A DNA stretch of 64,000 bases from Sthenelais limicola (Eukaryota > Annelida > Polychaeta > Phyllodocida > Sigalionidae). Of this stretch, positions 58,649-64,000 are shown in pieces. The notes under the pieces are model-generated. The model did not search any database and had not been told where the DNA came from. It worked only from the letters and a program-made list of their open reading frames with translations. Location: contig OW804095.1 of NCBI GenBank assembly GCA_942159475.1, positions 150,278,808 to 150,342,807 of the forward strand, written 5' to 3'. How positions within the stretch are numbered: the stretch's first letter is position 1; every line of letters starts with the position of its first letter. A program made the translations under genes and the position numbers.

Positions 58649-59100
58649 AATTCAATTCAATTCAAACTAGTATTTATTTATTCATACCTAAGGGTGAAGT
58701 ACATATAGGAGCCATACTTCAGAAAAGTCTTTTTCTGGTCGTCCAGTCTATTCCTGGACTAGAGGGGGGAATGTTATTTTTAATTCTTATTATAATAGTT
58801 AAAGGTCAGAAGAACTGTGGAGTCTGTTCCAGTTCTAAAGGCTTATTGTTTAGTGGTTGCATTATATAAGAGAAATAGTTTATCATAAATAAACATTAAT
58901 TTCTCAACTAACATATTATAAGGTCTAGCTAATACATTTCATATCAAGACTTTAAAAAGATCGGTCCATGCAGACCAAGCAAGGCTTTATACAAATTACA
59001 CCATTCAACTCGGGAGCAATGCTTTCAGTATATCTATGTAAACGGCGAGGAATCCAATTCTCTCTTTTCCAATCTCAATGTAGCTTTTAGTCTATTTTTG
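58646..59100 (-). mobile_element. Possible non-LTR retrotransposon 3-prime end
   Basis: On the minus strand the sequence ends ATGAATAAATAAATACTAG followed by (TTGAA)n (58648-58666), a form typical of some non-LTR retrotransposon tails. The gene candidate at 59109-60038 lies just upstream in the same orientation and could belong to the same element or be independent. Confidence 0.3.
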
Positions 59101-59108
59101 TCTTCTTG

Positions 59109-60038
59109 CTATAACTTTTTACACCACTTCTTCACAAATCCTTCTACGCACAAGGCAAGGATTACTAAGGATTCGTGAGTCGCCTCTTGCTTGGAGATGA
59201 TTTGTTGGGCTTCTCGCTTTTTTAAATCATGCCCAGTACCGCCATGTATCACTTTCTTTGTAACGAATGATTCTTCTTGCTTTTGATATTGGCTAATATT
59301 TGTCCAGGATTTAGCACATTTGCTCAAGGCAGATTTAGAATGCCTGGGCACATGTATATATATATGGGTCAGATGTCAGAAAATGTACAATTGGCAGTTC
59401 TACACATTTAGTAAATTCTGCTAGATTAGGCTGAAATTTAGTCCATACTGGGTAAATTCGAGTATATTTGGTATTGCATGTATACTTGCAATCTGTTTGG
59501 TTAGGTTGAACTGTATTTTGAACTTTATTTCCGTCTGAAATTTGGATTATTCGAGAGAATTGGTGAAGGTGAATTGTACATTTTCTGACAATCTGACCCA
59601 TATATATGAGGTGGAGGTTCATACGTCAAAGAATCCTTCAATAAAACTCCTTTATCCCTTGACAAATCAAATCTGTTAAAAACGCAATAGTTTTTTCGGC
59701 AATAATCAACATTGACACAACCAAGATAAGCATGACTTCCACCTTTTTCTAACCCCGAGATGTATGAAGGAATTCCTGTTGGATTTGACAAGGATATTAT
59801 TCCAGATCCAATCAATTTTAGAACAAAATTTAAAGTATAATAGGCTGTAATTAAGTTGGTAAACCTTAGGACATCATATCATCTTACCGAACAAATATTC
59901 CATTGATATCTTTGTGCATAATTTCCGACAAAGGTATATGTCAAATGTATGCTTTTGAAGACAGCTTTTTGTATGAAATATGATATGCATTTCAATTATA
60001 TATAGAAAGTGTTGAATTGCAAGTCTCGGGATATCCAT
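59109..60038 (-). pseudogene. Candidate two-exon gene split by T41, unknown family
   Basis: Read on the minus strand. Exon 1 (60038-59888) starts at an ATG in good context (AAAATGG), preceded in frame by a stop, and is open for 50 codons plus one base. It ends at G/GTAAGA. A 43-nt candidate intron ends in ATTACAG. Exon 2 starts at 59844 in the matching phase and reads through protein-like sequence (ISGLEKGGSHAYLGCVNVDY, LTYEPPPHIY). At 59599-59607 T41 interrupts it. If T41 and one 8-bp copy of ATATATAT are removed, the same frame continues from 59354 (SALSKCAKSWTNIS, LKKREAQQIISKQEATHESL) to TAG at 59109, giving about 214 residues. As it stands, the insertion adds a 24-codon tail from T41 and a stop. 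No signal peptide or domain is recognised; Lys-rich C-terminus. The very short intron and TA-count ambiguity are weaknesses. It could also be a decayed retroelement frame. Confidence 0.4.
59366..59599 (+). mobile_element. T41, T-element type B inside a coding-like frame
   Basis: Complete; left end GGGTCAGATGTCAG. Surrounded by alternating TA, so duplication length is ambiguous (4, 5 or 8 bp). Only 5 or 8 restores the reading frame of the gene candidate. Confidence 0.92.
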
Positions 60039-61720
60039 TTTAAATAAGTGAAAGTGTTAACAATGATCTATGACACGTAATACATACGTATTTTACAAAA
60101 AGAAAATTCATTTCTTGGTAAATATTGCTTTAGAATTTATTATTCAATCTTCTGTCACTCTTATATGGGCATAGGGAGGCGAGCACCGTGTTTCATAAAG
60201 AAAAAAAAAAGAAAAAAACCTTGCTTAAAATGTTACTACCTTATAGCTATACACTGTAAAAATGAAAATAGTTTTGTGTGTATAGCGAATTCCTTTGCTA
60301 AAGTTTCTTTTATCTCCTGATTAACATATGGAAAAATAGCTATAAGTAAGGACAATTGTAACTAAAAGTGTATTATAGGGACTCAACATTTAGGCTCAAG
60401 CAAAGCAGGTATACCTGATTAATGGTTGGCCTTGACGGCCTCATTGTCAACACAGGGGCCGTCATACTGATCATACCTATATTGACAAGCCAGAAATACT
60501 TTATTTCTTTGTATTGTATATTGCTTCTCTGTAAATTCACTGTTACTATAGTTGTTAACAATGTATTATGCCATTTTTTAATGGCTAGAAACTTTATGTA
60601 TGAAAGCAAATTAATTGTACACGAAAGGTTTTTTTTCTAGTAGTTGTAGTAATAGTAGTAGTAATGTAATATCTATAACCTGTATGGAATACTGAGATTA
60701 TTTCTATATAGATAAAATGCTTCCAATTATGATACATATATTCGTAACATGGGTTTATTAAGAGTCAGCTGTTTGACGAGCAAGCGATACCAGCACCTGC
60801 TATCCCTGTATGTATGTATGTATGTATGAATGTATGTATTATGTATATACAAACACATTATAATAAGTTAACACCTCTAGAACCACTGTACCCCGAACTA
60901 CATGCTATACCATGACACCGCACATTACTCATATCGAATTACCCACAATGGAAACCGTCCGACCGACCCATAAATCACACATAATTGAGCCTGTGCCATA
61001 ACTTTCAAATTCTTATCTACTACCTCCAAGCCATATCGAAATAAATCTTTGCCACTTTGTCAAAAGATCAAGGCACTGTGCATTAACTGTTTCCTTTGGT
61101 TGATGCAGTGAAATGCGAAATGAAATTCAAGTGTTATTGTAAATGAGAATGGATATGTCAACAGTCTGCCTCGGTGCCATTTCTTACTCTACTCTGTCTG
61201 GGTTTGTACTCTAAAGTAGATGGTTCTGTTCTACAAATATTATTGAACTTATATAAGCGTTTGATTCAGATGTGTAATATGTATGGTCTGGATGCCGCAA
61301 GGTTCAATTATGGATCCATTTCTTAGAATTCCCCTGAAGCTTGTTTTTTTTCTATCAAACGTTTCTTTTGAGACCTCATGTGTATTTTTGAATACATTTT
61401 ATTATATCGATTACCACTTAACAAGCATTAATTTAAATATACCGTAGGTTCATTGAATTGAAATTATTTTGATGAATCAATTTGCATCATTTCTTGAACA
61501 CGTCCAAAGGTGATTCTATGACAATCTTAATATATAAATCTGAAGGTGTAATACCATACAATTTCTCTTGCGAAGAGAATACTTGTATTGTATTGTATAG
61601 CGTCTTTTTTCCAGATATAACATAACAAAGTACAAAAATAGTGATAATTCTGGAAATGGGTGTCCCTTTCTATTGGTGGCCATACTCTAATGGAATATAT
61701 TCCTTTATAACACGTGTATA
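60039..61720. other. Long unassigned AT-rich stretch
   Basis: A (TATG)n run at 60807-60840 and an A-rich run near 60203. No gene recognised. Confidence 0.4.
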
Positions 61721-61810
61721 CCGTTCTCTGGTTCCCTCTATAAGGAGGGACCGTTCTCTGGTTCTCTCTATAAGGAGGGACCGTTCTCTGGTTCTCTCTA
61801 TAAGGAGGGA
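61721..61810. repeat. Tandem repeat, 3 x 30 bp
   Basis: Units at 61721, 61751 and 61781, almost identical, starting CCGTTCTCTGG and ending TAAGGAGGGA. The plus frame reads RSLVLSIRRD repeatedly, but this is a by-product of the 30-bp period. Confidence 0.97.
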
Positions 61811-61916
61811 CATTGAAAGCTTATGCTGTATGGGTGGTATATTCTAAACGGTCCACTTATAGACTCTACAGGAGAACGTAGAAACCAAGTCCTTCCCCGC
61901 TGACAGTTGTTGTGTA

Positions 61917-62151
61917 GGTACAGATTTTCAGAAAATGTACAATTGGTAACCCTACACATTTATTAAATTCAGCTAAATTAGGCTGAAGAATGATGAATAC
62001 CGAGTATGTCTGAGTATATTTGGTTTTGTGCGGGTTTAATATATTTGTTCCGTTATGTTAAACTGGATTTTGAACCTTATTTCTGTCTTAAATGTGGATT
62101 ATTTGAGAGGATTGGTGAAGGTGAATTGTACATTTTCTGAAAATCTGACCC
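61917..62151 (+). mobile_element. T42, T-element type A, left end joined at microhomology
   Basis: Left end lacks the usual GGGT: TGTAGGTA of the target is joined to CAGATTTTCAG. TGTAGGTA (61913-61920) is repeated exactly at 62153-62160. GGT is common to target and TIR. Confidence 0.9.
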
Positions 62152-62797
62152 ATGTAGGTATGTACTACTATAGGCCCTCCAGGCCTTGCTCCAGTAGGCG
62201 CAGTGTTCCTGGAGGAAAAGGAGCCCCCTCTGATTTTAACACATGTTTTTCTTATTTAAATTGAAAACTTTGTCCTGGTAGGGGGCCATATATACCTCCT
62301 GGACATCTCATTCAGTGTCGGTAGGTAGGTCGTTTTCTTGCTCTAAAGAAGGCACTAAAATAATAATGAGCCTTTTCACATTACCTGCTCTGAAATAGAA
62401 TCCTTTAGTTCATGTCGTCACCTTCGTATACTAGTTATGCCTTTTTCCCTCCCTGAAGGTAAAGGATAAATTCTAAGGTAATTGTGGAAAAGTGGAAGGG
62501 AAAAAACACATCTTATCATTCATCACATAATAAAGAGTGCCTTCCAGTTGTAGAGTTATTTAACAGAGAAAGGGAATACGATACACATTCAAGATTGGAT
62601 TTGGGAAAAATATGTATCAAGTTTGTCGTGTGAGATTACATTATGATATCAAAACTCTTCATCACAATATATATATAAATACTTATGTATGTTTGTAATG
62701 ACAAGTGATTGCCAGGGCTGCTTCAGTGTGGCCCTCGCTGTCAACAACAACTGCAACAACTACCGTCAGAATGTTTAGGAGGAGAAGGAGAAGACGA
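62152..62797. other. Unassigned stretch
   Basis: Nothing recognised. Confidence 0.4.
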
Positions 62798-63034
62798 GGG
62801 TCAGATTTTTCAAAAAGTGTACAATTCGCTTTCACCAATCCTCTCAAATAACCCACATTTAAGACAAGAATGAGCTTCAATATGCAGTTTAACATAACAG
62901 AACTGATAATATAAATCAATGCGATACCAAATATACACAGATATACCCAGTATTCATCATTTCTCAGGCTAATTTAGGAGAGATTCCTAAATGTGTAGAG
63001 CTGCCAATTGTACATTTTCTGAAAAATCTGACCC
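62798..63034 (-). mobile_element. T43, T-element type A
   Basis: Complete; small insertions in both TIRs (GATTTTTCAAAAAG, GAAAAATCTG). No long duplication. Confidence 0.9.
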
Positions 63035-63409
63035 ACAAAAGGTTTGTGATTTACCACCCAGACTTCTCTCTGCCCTCGGGTACAGGTAATTGTGAAAGTC
63101 TGGCATAAAACGGGAGCTGCGTCCTGCCTCCTGCCTACCACAACCACAAGTGACACTAATTAGACGCACCAATAACTTAATGTGAATATATTAGCTGTAA
63201 TGCAGTCAGGATGCACCTTATCTAAATGCTATCTCCATGTTGTTTTCTACCTACCAAGACGAATACAGGGGTGTGTGGCCAGGGAATGGCTACTGCTTGC
63301 TATTTACGGTCTGATTGGGACAAAAATCCAGTTCAACCTCCTGCTGGTGCTTTGTATTACAATCCCTCAGTGGATCAAGTCTATGTAAGTAAAGGCTGAG
63401 TGTATATAT
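63035..63409. other. Unassigned stretch
   Basis: A 68-codon plus frame (63182-63388) is open; composition not distinctive. Confidence 0.3.
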
Positions 63410-63643
63410 GGGTCAGATTTTCAGAAATTGTATAATTTAACTTCGCCAATCTTCTCAAATAACCCGAATTTCGGACGGAAATAAAGTTCAAAATACAGTT
63501 CAACCTAACCAAACAGATTGCTAGAATCAATGCAATGCAAAATATTCTCGAATTTACTTAGTATTGACCAAATTGCAGCCTAATTTTGAGGAATTTACTA
63601 AATGTGTAAGCTGCTAATTGTACATTTTCAGAAAATCTGACCC
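63410..63643 (-). mobile_element. T44, T-element type B
   Basis: Complete with minor TIR changes (GAAATTGTATAATTT). ATAT on both sides. Confidence 0.92.
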
Positions 63644-63941
63644 ATATACGTACGCCCATAATGTGGAGCCTAAAGGTTGTGGTACAATGCTCAATTTACA
63701 GATCAAATCTTTAGGGGGATTTTGAATTGAATTAGATGGGTCACACTTCATAATTCAGTGGAATATACAAGGGTTCCTGTCAACATGCCTGTATGTTTAC
63801 CATTCAAGTGGAGGCACTTAAGATGTGGGTAATGTTGTGGCATACCAACAATAGCTAGGGTTGTAAGGAAAAGGCTTTGTTCGGAGTATGTTAACATCTG
63901 ACATAATCTAGTTCTTAGGACAAGACGCCCTTTTTAGATCC
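63644..63941. other. Unassigned stretch
   Basis: Nothing recognised. Confidence 0.4.
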
Positions 63942-64000
63942 CAGTCTAGGCTCACAGCCTCCCAGATCAGATAAGAATGGTATGTCAGTGATTGGACGCC
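63942..64000 (+). mobile_element. R2 copy g, cut by window end
   Basis: Starts CAGTCTAGGCTCACAGCC and matches R2 through GTCAGTGATTGGACGCC, where the window ends. Confidence 0.85.

Noticed and set aside
61641..61847. 68-codon frame with RSLVLSIRRD repeats
   Set aside because: Follows from the 30-bp tandem repeat; no other coding sign.
1127..63388. Many similar open frames with phrases such as VLNVGYLRGLVKANCTFSE or QIFRKCTI
   Set aside because: They are translations of T-elements in different frames, not a gene family; they begin and end with element boundaries.
139..63643. GGGTCA/TGACCC TIR ends as nuclear-receptor half-sites
   Set aside because: The two half-sites are about 230 bp apart in each element; single half-sites are not evidence of regulation.

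Overview
This is eukaryotic, non-coding-rich and AT-rich DNA, most likely from an invertebrate animal. I recognise no known protein family, no RNA gene, no operon structure and no CRISPR array. What dominates the window is repetitive DNA. One family, called T here, is a roughly 235-bp non-autonomous element with 28-bp terminal inverted repeats starting GGGTCAGATTTTCAG and ending in the complement. It appears 44 times (15 in one orientation, 29 in the other) and makes up about one sixth of the window. Four internal sequence types (A, B, C, D) can be told apart. A second family (R2, TIR CAGTCTAGGCTCA) appears 7 times. A third, SINE-like family with a GAGTGAGTGAG end next to a GGTTGCTTTACGCCC block appears twice; from memory that block resembles repeats common in molluscs, so a mollusc is my best guess, as inference only.

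Layout. 0-14 kb: T copies T1-T14, an SINE-like insertion at 6.6 kb and one R2 copy. 14-26 kb: long unannotated AT-rich stretches, R2 copies, four T copies, a large foldback at 21.1 kb, two short protein-like open stretches at 23.4-23.8 kb and an (AT)n tract at 24.8 kb. 26-29 kb: T19-T21, a 640-bp block with 23 GTCGC/GCGAC pentamers, and an SINE-like copy with a 73-bp unit in four tandem copies. 29-34 kb: largely unique, with GC-rich hairpins at 30.3 kb. 34-43 kb: dense T copies, a tandem duplication at 38.1-38.4 kb and a foldback at 41.3 kb. 43-53 kb: mostly unique, an 18-bp minisatellite at 50.9 kb and a paired RFX X-box-like site at 52.2 kb. 53-64 kb: T36-T44, retrotransposon-like 3-prime tails, a 30-bp triplicate and, on the minus strand at 59.1-60.0 kb, the best protein-coding candidate, split by T41.

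The most unusual signal is at insertion junctions. Many T copies have only a 4-bp ATAT/ATGT direct repeat, but about ten are flanked by direct repeats of 8 to about 62 bp. In several of these the 5-prime TIR is truncated, or overlaps the end of the duplication at a short microhomology. One SINE-like insertion at 6.6 kb is flanked by a 71-bp duplication. Such variable, very long duplications around an element with TIRs do not fit a fixed-stagger DDE transposase.

All reading frames were judged by eye. The low-confidence CDS entries are candidates, not genes I can name. Strand for repeat families is a convention: T '+' reads GGGTCAG...CAATTGGCAGCTGTACAC first.
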